A DNA stretch of 64,000 bases from CBDDBK01 sp965225715 (GTDB taxonomy: Bacteria > Bacteroidota > Bacteroidia > Cytophagales > Flammeovirgaceae), in NCBI GenBank assembly GCA_965225715.1, contig CBDDBK010000003.1, positions 62,001 to 126,000 on the forward strand, given 5' to 3'. The notes beneath the pieces were generated by a model. The model was not told where the DNA came from, searched no databases, and saw only the letters and a program-made list of their open reading frames with translations. Each line of letters begins with the position of its first letter. Position 1 is the first letter of the stretch. Shown in pieces: positions 16,076-25,558 of the stretch. A program made the position numbers and the translations under genes.

Positions 16076-17023
16076 ATGAACTCAATTATTAAAGTTTTAT
16101 TTATTTTTTTATTATTTATAGTTTTAAAAAATTATGCTCAAAGCTATGTACCTGGCTATAAAGAAGCTGGATTAGCCTCTTATTACAGTGATAAATTTAT
16201 AGGGAAAAAAACAGCTAGTGGAGAGGTTTATTCTAAGACTGAGTTTACTGCCGCACATAGAAAACTTCCTTTTAATACACTTGTACGTGTAACAAATACC
16301 CATAACGGCAAATGGATTTATGTAAGAATCAACGATAGAGGTCCTTTTAGCCCTAAACGCATTATTGATATATCCTATGCTGCTGCTAAAGATATAGATA
16401 TGATTAGCAGTGGAATAACAGATGTAATTATAGAAGTTATTCGTATAGGTTCACCAAAGATAAACCCCAAAGATAGTGCATACTTACCCCAATGGTCCGT
16501 TGCCAAAACACCCATTTCCAAAAAGAAAGTAGAAAAAAAACCAGTTTCGAAACCTAAACCAGCTCCAAAACCTAAACCCAAACCAGTTTCGAAACCTAAA
16601 CCAGCTCCAAAACCTAAACCCAAACCAGTTTCGAAACCTAAACCAGCTCCAAAACCTAAACCCAAACCAGTTTCGAAACCCAAACCCAAACCAATTTCAA
16701 AGCCTAAACCATTTATTATCAGTAAACTATATAAGCCTACAGCTACTTATAGTATATGGGGAGTTAAAAGATCGCCAAGAGGATTTGCCATTCAATTAGG
16801 CTCATTTTCTAATGAAAAAACTGTCAAAAATGCAGGAAAATCAGCCATAGAATCCGGATTAGAACTTGTATATGTTTACGCTTCAAAAACAAATAATAAA
16901 ATTATTTACAGGCTTTTAACAGGTAATTATGATTCTAAAGAAGAAGCTGAAAGAGATTTGTATAAAATTCAAAGTAAAGGATTTGTACAAGCTTTCATTA
17001 GAAAACATTTAATTAAAAATTAA
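16076..17023 (+). CDS. rlpA: RlpA-like lytic transglycosylase with SPOR domain
   Basis: Exported cell-wall enzyme of 315 residues. A signal peptide covers about residues 1-21. Next comes a double-psi beta-barrel RlpA domain (GLASYYSDKFIGKKTASGE, TAAHRKLPFNTLVRVTN, VRINDRGPF, with the catalytic-type Asp in NDRGPF). A linker of about 55 residues made of a 14-residue Lys/Pro repeat follows, then a C-terminal SPOR domain (FAIQLGSFSNEKTVKNAG). RlpA enzymes cleave naked glycan strands at the septum and SPOR binds such strands. The linker is coded by a 42-bp tandem repeat (16541-16710), so its length may vary between strains. Confidence 0.9.
   Translation: MNSIIKVLFIFLLFIVLKNYAQSYVPGYKEAGLASYYSDKFIGKKTASGEVYSKTEFTAAHRKLPFNTLVRVTNTHNGKWIYVRINDRGPFSPKRIIDISYAAAKDIDMISSGITDVIIEVIRIGSPKINPKDSAYLPQWSVAKTPISKKKVEKKPVSKPKPAPKPKPKPVSKPKPAPKPKPKPVSKPKPAPKPKPKPVSKPKPKPISKPKPFIISKLYKPTATYSIWGVKRSPRGFAIQLGSFSNEKTVKNAGKSAIESGLELVYVYASKTNNKIIYRLLTGNYDSKEEAERDLYKIQSKGFVQAFIRKHLIKN
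16541..16710 (+). repeat. 42-bp in-frame tandem repeat in rlpA
   Basis: Three near-perfect 42-bp units plus a partial fourth, starting at about 16541, 16583, 16625 and 16667; each encodes a 14-residue Lys/Pro unit such as KPKPAPKPKPKPVS. Confidence 0.9.
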
Positions 17024-17112
17024 GAATTTGAAATTTATTTTATTTTATAACCAAGTAAAGTTAAAACAATACTATTGTTATCTAAGAAATATTTATTTTC
17101 AATATTGATGAG

Positions 17113-18213
17113 TTAAATCCCTTTTCTAAAAGTTTCCCATGTTTTTTCAGCTATGTTTTCACTTAGTACTTCTATAAAATAAGCACCTGCTGCGGGGTCA
17201 TTAGTTTTATTAAAATGTGCTTCTTGGTTTAGAATAGTAAATATATTTCGACTCATACGTAACGAAAAATTATCAGTAATTTCTATGTCTTTATTGTGCG
17301 GTATAACAGTTAAAATATTTGTGCCACCTAAAATGGCTGACATGGCTTGAGTACAGTTAGAAAGCATATTATTATAAAGATTTTCTCGATCAAAAGGTTT
17401 TGTAACTGTTTCTAAATGAATATTTTGTTTTTTTATATCTATTCCTGACAATTCAAAAAGTTTAACAATTAAAAAGCGAAAAGCCCTTAAACCAGCTATG
17501 CAAGAAAAATAATCATTGGTTAAAGTTATTTGGAAAGCTAGCTTAGTAATTAAAGTTTTGTTTAAATCTTTAGTTTGTCCATTATTTTCAGCTTCTATAA
17601 TTTTTAAAATCTTATTTAAAATTTCTATAAACTGAGGAATAAGTTTTTTGTTTTCTTGGCTTTCTAGACCAAACCGAAGTTTTGGAAAAACCTTAGAATA
17701 TTCTTTAAAATCATTCCAACCTAAATTAAAGAAACTACCTCTTAATTTTTGAGAATTATTTTTAAAAGATTGAGTTGCTTTTTTAAAAGACTGAAATGTT
17801 GAATCAATATTATTAAAAGGAAAAGTTAGGGATAAAGCACAATAATCTAATTGAAGGTTATTAATAAGGGCTTCAAAATTAATGTTTTTTATTTTAGACA
17901 AATCGAAATGGAGAGAATCAGCGCCTTGCTTTAAACTCTCTAAAGCCTGCTGATTCATTTTTCTTAAATCTTTTTTCCAGTTTATATAGACCCTATTTTC
18001 CCAAGTTCGAGCCTCTGAATCGCTACATTCTGTCGGGTAAGCATAAGCCTGCCAATTTACATGTTCTAAATCTTCTTGCCTATAAAAAGGAGTTAGAGGT
18101 ATTCCTTCAGCATTTATAAAATTTAAAGACTCTATATCATGAGTATGTTGTCGGATAAATTTTAACCAAGAAGCTTTTGACTGTAGTTGAAAAGGATAAA
18201 AATTATTTTCCAT
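17113..18213 (-). CDS. Short methylmalonyl-CoA mutase family protein (small-subunit type)
   Basis: A 366-residue protein matching the N-terminal TIM-barrel part of the small (beta) subunit of methylmalonyl-CoA mutase. The signs are the AYPTECSDSEARTWENRVYINW region near residues 57-80, LTNDYFSCIAGLRAFR near 232, and SRNIFTILNQEAHFNKTNDPAAGAYFIE near the end. There is no cobalamin-binding domain. The small subunit has no catalysis of its own and normally pairs with a B12-binding large subunit, which is not in this window. It is shorter than the usual small subunit. It follows pxpA by 108 bp on the same strand. Confidence 0.8.
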   Translation of the reverse strand: MENNFYPFQLQSKASWLKFIRQHTHDIESLNFINAEGIPLTPFYRQEDLEHVNWQAYAYPTECSDSEARTWENRVYINWKKDLRKMNQQALESLKQGADSLHFDLSKIKNINFEALINNLQLDYCALSLTFPFNNIDSTFQSFKKATQSFKNNSQKLRGSFFNLGWNDFKEYSKVFPKLRFGLESQENKKLIPQFIEILNKILKIIEAENNGQTKDLNKTLITKLAFQITLTNDYFSCIAGLRAFRFLIVKLFELSGIDIKKQNIHLETVTKPFDRENLYNNMLSNCTQAMSAILGGTNILTVIPHNKDIEITDNFSLRMSRNIFTILNQEAHFNKTNDPAAGAYFIEVLSENIAEKTWETFRKGI

Positions 18214-18321
18214 TATAATATACTGATTAACAATTTTTTATAAAAGTAACAATTTTGTTTGATTACCAATATAATTGAATAAGTGATGTTAAAATTTTCA
18301 GTATTAGGTTGTTGAAAAGAA

Positions 18322-19062
18322 TTAGTAATTTAGAAACGATTTTTTCAATTTTTTTAAAATCATAAGAGCTGATGGATTATCACCATGTATACAAAAACTA
18401 TTGGCTTTTAAGGGTATATATTTACCTGTTTCTGTTTTTACTTGTTTTTCAAAAAAAATCATACGGGCTTGCTCTAGAGCTTCACTAGGGTTTTTTATGA
18501 CAGCATAATTTTTTGAACGAGACATTAACATACCATTTTCTTGATAACGTCTATCAATAAAGGCTTCTGAAATAAAAGGAATATTATTTTGAAAAGCTAA
18601 TTTTTCTAAATGACTCCCCGCTAAACCCATTAAAGCTAAAGAAGATGAAAAAGATTGTATAGCTTTTATAACAGTAATTGCTTTATCATAATCTTTAGAT
18701 ATAGTATTATACAAAGCTCCATGTGGTTTAACATATTTTAAATTTCCTCCTTGACTTTCTACCAAACCTTTTAAAGCTGCAATCTGATATTTTACCAATG
18801 CTTTTAAAGCTGCTTTATCAATTTCCATATTTACTCTTCCAAAACCTAATAAATCAGGATAGCTGGGATGAGCACCTATACGAACATTATGATTTAAAGC
18901 TAATTGAATGGTTTTTTCTATTTGTAAAGGATCTCCTCCATGAAAACCACAGGCGATATTACAAGAGGTTATGTATGGGAAAATATCAATATCTTGACCG
19001 ATTTTAAAATTGCCATAACTTTCTCCTAAATCACAATTAATATCAATTTTAGTAGCATCCAT
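18322..19062 (-). CDS. pxpA: 5-oxoprolinase subunit A (LamB/YcsF family)
   Basis: A 246-residue member of the YcsF/PxpA family. Clear motifs are IDINCDLGESYG at residues 6-17, TSCNIACGFHGGDP near 33, IGAHPSYPDLLGFGR near 68, VKPHGALYN near 107, and a C-terminal FCIHGDNPSA. In characterised bacteria PxpA works with PxpB and PxpC to open 5-oxoproline to glutamate using ATP. PxpB and PxpC are not next to it here, so the partners are elsewhere or the protein acts differently. Cytosolic. Confidence 0.92.
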   Translation of the reverse strand: MDATKIDINCDLGESYGNFKIGQDIDIFPYITSCNIACGFHGGDPLQIEKTIQLALNHNVRIGAHPSYPDLLGFGRVNMEIDKAALKALVKYQIAALKGLVESQGGNLKYVKPHGALYNTISKDYDKAITVIKAIQSFSSSLALMGLAGSHLEKLAFQNNIPFISEAFIDRRYQENGMLMSRSKNYAVIKNPSEALEQARMIFFEKQVKTETGKYIPLKANSFCIHGDNPSALMILKKLKKSFLNY

Positions 19063-19098
19063 TTCAATTACTTTTTTAGGCTCTAAATACTTTTTTAC

Positions 19099-19129
19099 AA
19101 AAAAAGGAAGTCTATAAGACTCCCTTTTT
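19099..19129 (-). terminator. Rho-independent terminator of rpsA
   Basis: On the minus strand AAAAAGGGAGTCT and AGACTTCCTTTTT make a 13-bp stem with one G-T pair and a tiny loop, ending in T7. It lies 35-65 bases past the rpsA stop, before pxpA. Confidence 0.8.
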
Positions 19130-19163
19130 CCAAATATTATACCATTTATCTATAAATTATAAT

Positions 19164-21209
19164 TTATTCTTTACTTGTTTCAACACTCTTTTCAGCTTTT
19201 GTTTCAGTACCTGTTTCAATACTCTTTTCAGCTTTTGTTTCAGTACCTGTTTCAATACTCTTTTCAGCTTTTGTTTCAGTACCTGTTTCAATACTCTTTT
19301 CAGCTTTTGTTTCAGTACCTGTTTCAATACTCTTTTCAGCTTTTGTTTCAGTACCTGTTTCAATACTCTTTTCAGCTTTTGTTTCAGTACCTGTTTTAGC
19401 TTTTGCCTTATCTGCCAATTCTTTTTTAATATTCTTAAATACATCTAAATCACCTAAAGTATTCTTTTTATGTTCATTAACATATTTAAAGTCGTTGCCT
19501 TTAGCGGATACATTTTTCTTTTTATCGGAGTTTTGAATATCCTTTTGCGGTTGTTGATTTACTTGATAAGTATGAAAATGTGAGACAAGAACTTTTTTAT
19601 TGTCTTTTGAGAAATTAAGAATAGTAAAAGGCAGGGTATCACCAACAGACGCTACTTTACCATCTTTTAAAGCTAAATTTTTATTGAAACAAAAGCCTTT
19701 AATACCGTAAGGTAGTTCAACAATAGCACCTTTATCTATAGTAACAATTACAGTACCTTCATGCACGGAACCTAATTTAAAAATACCTTCAAAAACTTCC
19801 CAAGGGTTATCTTCTATTTGTTTATGCCCTAAGGCTAAGCGCCGCTCTTCTTGATTGATATTCAATATTTTAATATCTAAAGTATCTCCGACTTGAGCAA
19901 ATTGAGAAGGATGTTTAATTTTTTCTGTCCATGATAAATCTGATATATGCAACAAGCCATCAATACCTTCTTCTAACTCTAAGAAAAACCCAAATGGAGT
20001 TACATTTCTAATAATACCTTTATGAAGCGTATCCACTTGATATTTTTTGATAATGTCCTTATTTTCCCAAGGATCGAGAGTCAATTGTTTAAGCCCTAAA
20101 GACATTTTTTTGGTTTCTTTATCTATCATAAGAACAATAGCTTCAAGTTCTTGTCCAATTTCAAATCGTTCTTGAGGATAGATAGGGTGCTGAGACCAAG
20201 ACATTTCAGATATATGAACTAGACCTTCAACGCCTTTTTGTATTTCAACAAAAACTCCATAATCCATGATATTAACTACTGTGCCTTTAACCTTAGAAGA
20301 TTCTTTAGTGTCTTCAGATAATAAATTCCAAGGGTTTTCTTTTAGTTGTTTCATTCCCAAAGAAATACGCTTCTTTTCATCATCAAAGTCTAAAACAACA
20401 ACATTAATCTTTTCATCTAATTCTAGAACTTCATTAGGATGAGAAATCCGTCCCCATATAATATCGGTAATATGCAATAAGCCGTCTACACCGCCTAAAT
20501 CTATAAATGCACCAAAGTTTGTCATATTTTTAACACTTCCTTCAAGGACTTGTCCTTTATCTAAGTTGCTCAGGATGGCATTACGTTGTTCTTCTAAATC
20601 TTTTTCTATAAGAATTTTATGAGAAACAATAATATTTTCATTTTGATGGTTAATATTTATAACCTTCATTTCCATTCTCTTATCTATAAAAATATCAAAA
20701 TCTCGTATAGGATTCACATCAATTTGAGAACCTGGTAAAAAGGCTTCTATATTATAAATATCAACTATTAATCCTCCTTTTGTCCTTCGTTTAACAACAC
20801 CTTCGATAATTTTATCAGTTTGTTGAGCTTCTTCTATTTGTTGCCAAGACTTAATGATTTTTGCTTTTCGGTAAGAAACTTGAAGATAGCCATCTTTATT
20901 TTCTTGTTTTTCTACATAAACTTCAATTTCATCTCCAATTGCTATTTCACGATCTCTAAGTTCATTGATAGAAACTAAACCATTGGATTTTTGTCCAAGA
21001 TCAATAATGATTTCTCTATCAATTATATCAATTATTTTACCTGATATAACTTTTTTTTCTAAGTTTGAAGTATCTAAATTACTATAAATTTCTTCAAGTT
21101 CTTTATTTTTAAATAGTGCAAGTTCTTCACTTTCTATCTGATCCCAATTTTCAGAACTATGTTCATTTCGGTTTACTAAAACTTGATTGTCTATATCTGT
21201 CATCTGCAA
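19164..21209 (-). CDS. rpsA: Ribosomal protein S1 with repetitive C-terminal tail
   Basis: Binds mRNA and helps place it on the 30S subunit. The 681 residues hold six S1 (OB-fold) domains, beginning near residues 52, 135, 220, 307, 390 and 480. The third to fifth have the full signature (GVDGLLHITDI, GVEGLVHISEMSW, GIDGLLHISDLSW). The last 80 residues are six copies of a 12-residue charged unit (TETKAEKSIETG-like), coded by a 36-bp tandem repeat, ending KSVETSKE. The tail is probably disordered and may vary between strains. An in-frame Met at 21203 is an alternative start. Terminator at 19099-19129. Confidence 0.95.
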   Translation of the reverse strand: MQMTDIDNQVLVNRNEHSSENWDQIESEELALFKNKELEEIYSNLDTSNLEKKVISGKIIDIIDREIIIDLGQKSNGLVSINELRDREIAIGDEIEVYVEKQENKDGYLQVSYRKAKIIKSWQQIEEAQQTDKIIEGVVKRRTKGGLIVDIYNIEAFLPGSQIDVNPIRDFDIFIDKRMEMKVININHQNENIIVSHKILIEKDLEEQRNAILSNLDKGQVLEGSVKNMTNFGAFIDLGGVDGLLHITDIIWGRISHPNEVLELDEKINVVVLDFDDEKKRISLGMKQLKENPWNLLSEDTKESSKVKGTVVNIMDYGVFVEIQKGVEGLVHISEMSWSQHPIYPQERFEIGQELEAIVLMIDKETKKMSLGLKQLTLDPWENKDIIKKYQVDTLHKGIIRNVTPFGFFLELEEGIDGLLHISDLSWTEKIKHPSQFAQVGDTLDIKILNINQEERRLALGHKQIEDNPWEVFEGIFKLGSVHEGTVIVTIDKGAIVELPYGIKGFCFNKNLALKDGKVASVGDTLPFTILNFSKDNKKVLVSHFHTYQVNQQPQKDIQNSDKKKNVSAKGNDFKYVNEHKKNTLGDLDVFKNIKKELADKAKAKTGTETKAEKSIETGTETKAEKSIETGTETKAEKSIETGTETKAEKSIETGTETKAEKSIETGTETKAEKSVETSKE
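19176..19397 (-). repeat. 36-bp in-frame tandem repeat in rpsA
   Basis: About six near-identical 36-bp units encoding the acidic/basic unit TETKAEKSIETG at the S1 C-terminus. Units are so alike that slippage or recombination is likely to change their number. Confidence 0.9.
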
Positions 21210-21524
21210 GTTCTTTAGAGTTTGTTAAAGTTAAAAATAAATTAAATAATAATAAATCTTAAATTCCCTTCTAAATGTATAGTTTATATTAAAATCCTAT
21301 ATTTTTAATAGATGGGAAAAAATTAAGTTTGTATTTATGTTTTAAGAGGATTATTGCTAATATCTTATTATTTTATAGTTTAAAGATATAGATTTACTAA
21401 AGAAATATAGTATATATATAGGATGTAAAAATACTAAATTTTTATTGAAAAAAGTGCTAATTATTAAAAAAAAAGACTTGTTTTATCGGTTTTATGTTAA
21501 TAAATATAAGTTAAAAATATTTGA
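21210..21524. other. 315-bp divergent gap between rpsA and rbfA
   Basis: AT-rich region that must hold the promoters of both ribosomal genes. A near-match AATATTTG lies just before the rbfA start, but I see no full TTG-N19-TAnnTTTG match. No repeats or ORFs. Confidence 0.4.
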
Positions 21525-21896
21525 ATGGATAATTTTAAAAAAAATAAACGAAACAAGCTTTTTGAAAAATATCTCAGCATCATTTTTCAAAAAGAATCTT
21601 CAAAATTAGAACTTAATGGAGGTATGGTTACGGTGACTTCTGTCCGTATAGCCCCAGACATGAAAACAGGTAAAGTTTACTTGAGTTTTTTTGGATTTAT
21701 AGAAAAAAAAAATGAAGATATTTTAAAAATGCTTCAAAGACGTTATCGTTTTATTCATCAATTACTATGGCAAAAAGCACGTCATCAAATTAGAGTATTG
21801 CCCCAGTTGACTTTTTATATTGACGATACAGAACAAGAAGCTCGACGTATAGAACATATTTTGAAAAATCTTAATATTCCAAAAGCAGATGAATAA
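21525..21896 (+). CDS. rbfA: Ribosome-binding factor A
   Basis: A 123-residue small KH-like protein needed for late 30S maturation, where it contacts the 5' end of 16S rRNA. Recognised from the N-terminal basic helix, VTVTSVRIAPDMKTGKVYLSFFG near residues 29-51, the RYRFIHQLLWQKARHQIRVLPQLTFYIDD segment typical of the family, and the final EQEARRIEHIL helix. Length fits RbfA. It faces away from rpsA, fitting a translation-related locus. Confidence 0.92.
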   Translation: MDNFKKNKRNKLFEKYLSIIFQKESSKLELNGGMVTVTSVRIAPDMKTGKVYLSFFGFIEKKNEDILKMLQRRYRFIHQLLWQKARHQIRVLPQLTFYIDDTEQEARRIEHILKNLNIPKADE

Positions 21897-21924
21897 ATAG
21901 TTTGATAATCTTATTATTAAATTA

Positions 21925-21945
21925 TAAGGAGAGAATTTTTTCTCA
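21925..21945. terminator. Small hairpin after rbfA
   Basis: GAGAA-TTTT-TTCTC palindrome about 35 bases past the rbfA stop. The same hairpin form occurs near 6025. Confidence 0.4.
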
Positions 21946-22042
21946 TAGCCAAAGTCCAAAGACTTAGAAAATCTATAAGTCTTTTTTCTATTTGAGATGA
22001 CTATATCAACATTACCAATATTTTCAATATTAAAGAATAACT

Positions 22043-23131
22043 ATGTTTTCAAAAGAAAAGATTTTAAAAGCTCTATCCACCGTAGATGATCCAGATCTAA
22101 AAAAAGATCTAGTTAGTTTAGGTATGATTGAAAACATCAAAATTGAACAGAAAAAAATCTACTTTGATTTAGTTTTAACTACCCCTGCTTGTCCTTTAAA
22201 AGAATTTATACGAAAACAATGTATAGAGGCTTTGGAAAAAGAAATGGGAGAAAATATAGAAATTTTTATAAATATCCGTTCTCAAGTTAGTTCTGCGCGT
22301 CAAAATACCCCAATTTTGCCACACGTAAAAAATATTATTGCTGTTGCTTCAGGAAAAGGTGGGGTTGGCAAATCTACAGTTACAGCTAATTTGGCTTTAA
22401 GTTTAAATAGATTAGGTGCTCAAGTTGGGATTATTGATGCCGACATTTTTGGACCCTCTATACCAACTATGTTTAAAGCTGAAGGTATGCGTCCCGGATT
22501 ACGAAAAAAAGGAGACAAAACTAAACTTATACCTATTAAAATTAATGGGATAAAACTCTTATCTATTGGTTTTTTAACTCAGAGACAAGAAGCTATTGTT
22601 TGGCGAGGACCTATGGCGAGTTCAGCCTTGCGCCAATTTATTACCGATGCCCACTGGGAAAATTTGGATTATTTACTCATAGATTTACCTCCCGGCACCA
22701 GCGATATTCATCTTACTCTAGTACAAACTGCTCCCTTGACTGGAAGCCTTATTGTTACTACACCTCAAAAAGTCGCTTTGGAAGATGCAGAACGCGGCAT
22801 AGATATGTTTAGAAAAAAAACGATTAATGTACCTATTTTAGGCTTGGTAGAAAATATGGCTTATTTTACGCCTAAAGAGCTTCCTAACAATAAATATTAT
22901 ATTTTTGGAAAAGATGGAGGGAAACTGATGGCTGAAAGCCAAAATATTCCTTTTTTAGGACAAATACCTATTATCCAAGCTATAAGACAAGCCAGTGATG
23001 ATGGAGAACTTATAGGACTTCAAGAAGAACTTGCAGGAGAATTTTTTACTTCTATTGCCAAAAACTTAGCCCAACAAGTTTCTATTCGCAATAGTCATTT
23101 GCCCAAAACAAAACGTGTAATAGTTAATTAA
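22043..23131 (+). CDS. Mrp/NBP35-family iron-sulfur carrier ATPase
   Basis: A 362-residue P-loop ATPase of the Mrp/ApbC type, thought to carry and hand over Fe-S clusters in the cytosol. An N-terminal DUF59/MIP18-like domain (VDDPDLKKDLVSLGMIENI) spans about residues 1-85. The deviant Walker A GKGGVGKST is near residue 107, IIDADIFGPSIPTMF near 133, and LLIDLPPGTSDIHL near 215. I do not see the CxxC pair that usually binds the bridging cluster in the C-terminal third (ENMAYFTPKELP is where it normally lies), so cluster binding may differ. 146 bp after rbfA, probably its own unit. Confidence 0.88.
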   Translation: MFSKEKILKALSTVDDPDLKKDLVSLGMIENIKIEQKKIYFDLVLTTPACPLKEFIRKQCIEALEKEMGENIEIFINIRSQVSSARQNTPILPHVKNIIAVASGKGGVGKSTVTANLALSLNRLGAQVGIIDADIFGPSIPTMFKAEGMRPGLRKKGDKTKLIPIKINGIKLLSIGFLTQRQEAIVWRGPMASSALRQFITDAHWENLDYLLIDLPPGTSDIHLTLVQTAPLTGSLIVTTPQKVALEDAERGIDMFRKKTINVPILGLVENMAYFTPKELPNNKYYIFGKDGGKLMAESQNIPFLGQIPIIQAIRQASDDGELIGLQEELAGEFFTSIAKNLAQQVSIRNSHLPKTKRVIVN

Positions 23132-23310
23132 CATGATCTCTGTATTGGCAAAAGAAGACAAAATAAAGTTTAGGCATAAAAAAGTAGTAATGCCATTATA
23201 CATTTAATAGACTTGAATTATTTTGATAATCAATATATTATGTAATTTTGATTTTTTGGCATTAAATTTAATGAAAAAAACTAATATAGTATAAATTTTT
23301 GATTATCAAT

Positions 23311-23773
23311 TTAATAAATATAAATGATATGAGTTTTTCGAGGCACTTTTAACTTGCTTAAAAAACGACGCTTCCAAAAATGAAGCAAAGTAAAATAAGG
23401 AAAGTTTGAATCAAAGGTTTTATCTAATACCTGTTTAAGTTCTACATAAGAGCTTATAGTACTTTCAGAATGGCTTAACAGTTCTTCTATCTTACTTTGA
23501 ACAGCTTGGCAGAAAAGGCTTTTCCGATGAGCGCCTACACGAATTTGAACCATAACCTTTAGACCAGATGTCTGATAGTTTTTAAACTATTCCCGAATCG
23601 TTTTCTCCGTGAAACCCAGCTTTCTAGTGATTTCGGTTAAATGTTTGACTTTATTGTTTGACTAGGCGAAGTGCTTTGAGACGCCCACGCTCTCTATCAC
23701 TGGAGGTTTTCCTTAAATTAGCTTCTAAGACCTTGACATCTTCTTGGACTGTTAAATCAATACATTTAGGCAT
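23311..23773 (-). pseudogene. IS630-type transposase OrfA relic
   Basis: Reading from 23773: MPKCIDLTVQEDVKVLEANL and on to LKALRLVKQ. After a frameshift comes an HTH segment (HLTEITRKLGFTEKTIRE), then an in-frame TAG where Trp is expected, then VMVQIRVGAHRKS and FWKRRFLSKLKVPRKTH. This is the layout of the N-terminal helix-turn-helix half of IS630-like transposases. One frameshift plus one stop break it, and the catalytic DDE half is missing downstream. An 80-residue ORF at 23311-23553 is just the intact tail of this relic. Confidence 0.7.
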
Positions 23774-24178
23774 AACTCGATGATTAAAAATAAGATAACA
23801 AAAAAACTAAAATCCCAATTTACAAAAATTATTATCCTAGTAAATATAAATAACAAATGGTATAAACACTAAATTGACTTAAAATGTCAATTCGTGAAAA
23901 CTATTAAAATATAAATTGTTTATAATCAAATAGTTATATTATCCCATTTTTTTAAATACGCTATATAGCAATTAGTTAAAGAGTTCTTAAGGGATGACTA
24001 ATTATGCCATTAAAATTACCAAGTTGATCAGAGACTATAGCCATGCTATTCCTATTTTCAAAATTTTAACTTTCATTGCCAACAAATTAAAACAAAAAAT
24101 TCTTTTTTTGAACAACGATGAATATAATGATGGTGGGCATATCCTTTTTTTAACAACATAAAAATCAAATGGTAGATT
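23774..24178. other. 405-bp intergenic region after the IS relic
   Basis: AT-rich with no ORF or matching IS end that I can see. Upstream, 23132-23310 carries two exact TTGATWATCAA palindromes (23223-23233 and 23299-23309). Confidence 0.4.
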
Positions 24179-25558
24179 TTAAATTTTTAAACACTTTTTC
24201 AATTTTGGAATTAATCGATCAATGTCTCCAGCGCCTATGGTTGCCAGAACTTCAGGCTTAGAATGCGTCAAAATATCTAAAACCTCTGATTTTGAGGTTA
24301 AATATTTTTCTTTACTCTTTAATTTTTCAAAAATAAGATTGCTTTCAACACCTTTAATAGGTAATTCTCGGGCTGGATAAATGGGCAATAGAAAAATACT
24401 GTCTGCTAAATCTAAGGCTTTGGCAAAACCTTTGGCAAAGTCTCTTGTTCTTGTGAAGAGATGAGGTTGAAAAATTGCGGTAATTTTTTTATCAGGATAA
24501 ATAGTTTTTAAACTGATCAAAAACGCTTCTATTTCAGTAGGATGATGGGCATAGTCATCTACAAAAATATTAGGTTTTTTTAGAATATATTCAAAGCGTC
24601 GTTTTACACCTTTATAGCTTTTCAAAGATTTCCTAACATTATTTACACTTACTCCGAGTTCTTGGGCTAAAGATATAGCTACTAAAGCATTTTCTACATT
24701 ATGAAAACCCATAACTGGCATAATCAAGTTATTAATTTTGGTTTTTTCTGCATAATAATCAAATTGAAAACCCGTAGAAAAAGGTGAAATTTTTTTTGCC
24801 CAAATATCTTTTCCTTCTAATCCATAGTATAAAACTTTCAGATCAGGTATGAAGTTATCCAAATTTACACTTTGAGCTATATAGAGAGTACCTGTAGTTT
24901 TTATTTTTTTAATAAATGCTAAATAACCTTTTTTAACACCTTCATCAGTTTCATAAATATCTAAATGGTCGTTTTCTAAGGCTGTTATAACAGCTATATT
25001 AGGCGATAAATTTAAAAAGGATCGATCAAATTCATCAGCTTCTACGACCAAGATTGGATTTTCTTTTGGACGATTCCAAAGTAAATTGGATTCATATTTT
25101 TGGAGTATTCCACCTACAAAAGCTAAACAAGGTAAATTGGCTTCGATAAGTAAATGAGCTAATAAAGCCGCTGTGCTTGTTTTACCATGTGTACCTGCTA
25201 TAGCTAAAGTAAAATAACTCTGGCTCAATAAACCTAAGATTTCTGATCGTTTGTAAATGATAAAATCAGCATTTTTGAAAAATAAATATTCTGTGTGGTT
25301 ATTTGGAATAGCAGGGGTATAAACAATAAGAGTTTTATTTTTTTGTTTAAAATCTTTAAAAGAATGAGGTATTAGTTTAGTATCATCTTCAAAATGAATA
25401 GCTATATTATTTTTTTGTAAGTTTTGAGTTAGATCAGAAGGTATTTTATCATAACCAGCTACTTTTTTGCCTATTAAAGAAAACCACTTTGCTAAAGCAC
25501 TCATTCCTATACCTCCTATCCCTATAAAATAAACCTGCTTAATATATTTTATTTGCAT
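24179..25558 (-). CDS. murC: UDP-N-acetylmuramate--L-alanine ligase
   Basis: Adds L-alanine to UDP-MurNAc with ATP, the first step of the peptidoglycan stem peptide. I take the start at 25558 (MQIKYIKQVYFIGIGG), giving 459 residues; the frame stays open upstream only through the interspersed repeat. Motifs in order: GIGGIGMSALAKW, the P-loop GTHGKTSTAALLAHLL near residue 110, ENDHLDIY near 190, FHNVENALVA, and DDYAHHPTEIEAF. No other mur or div genes are adjacent, so it is outside the classical cell-wall cluster. A 93-bp repeat ends one base from the start codon and must form its 5' leader. Confidence 0.95.
   Translation of the reverse strand: MQIKYIKQVYFIGIGGIGMSALAKWFSLIGKKVAGYDKIPSDLTQNLQKNNIAIHFEDDTKLIPHSFKDFKQKNKTLIVYTPAIPNNHTEYLFFKNADFIIYKRSEILGLLSQSYFTLAIAGTHGKTSTAALLAHLLIEANLPCLAFVGGILQKYESNLLWNRPKENPILVVEADEFDRSFLNLSPNIAVITALENDHLDIYETDEGVKKGYLAFIKKIKTTGTLYIAQSVNLDNFIPDLKVLYYGLEGKDIWAKKISPFSTGFQFDYYAEKTKINNLIMPVMGFHNVENALVAISLAQELGVSVNNVRKSLKSYKGVKRRFEYILKKPNIFVDDYAHHPTEIEAFLISLKTIYPDKKITAIFQPHLFTRTRDFAKGFAKALDLADSIFLLPIYPARELPIKGVESNLIFEKLKSKEKYLTSKSEVLDILTHSKPEVLATIGAGDIDRLIPKLKKCLKI

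Noticed and set aside
16375..16689. A 104-codon minus-strand Gly/Leu/Phe-rich frame
   Set aside because: Antisense shadow of the rlpA 42-bp repeat.
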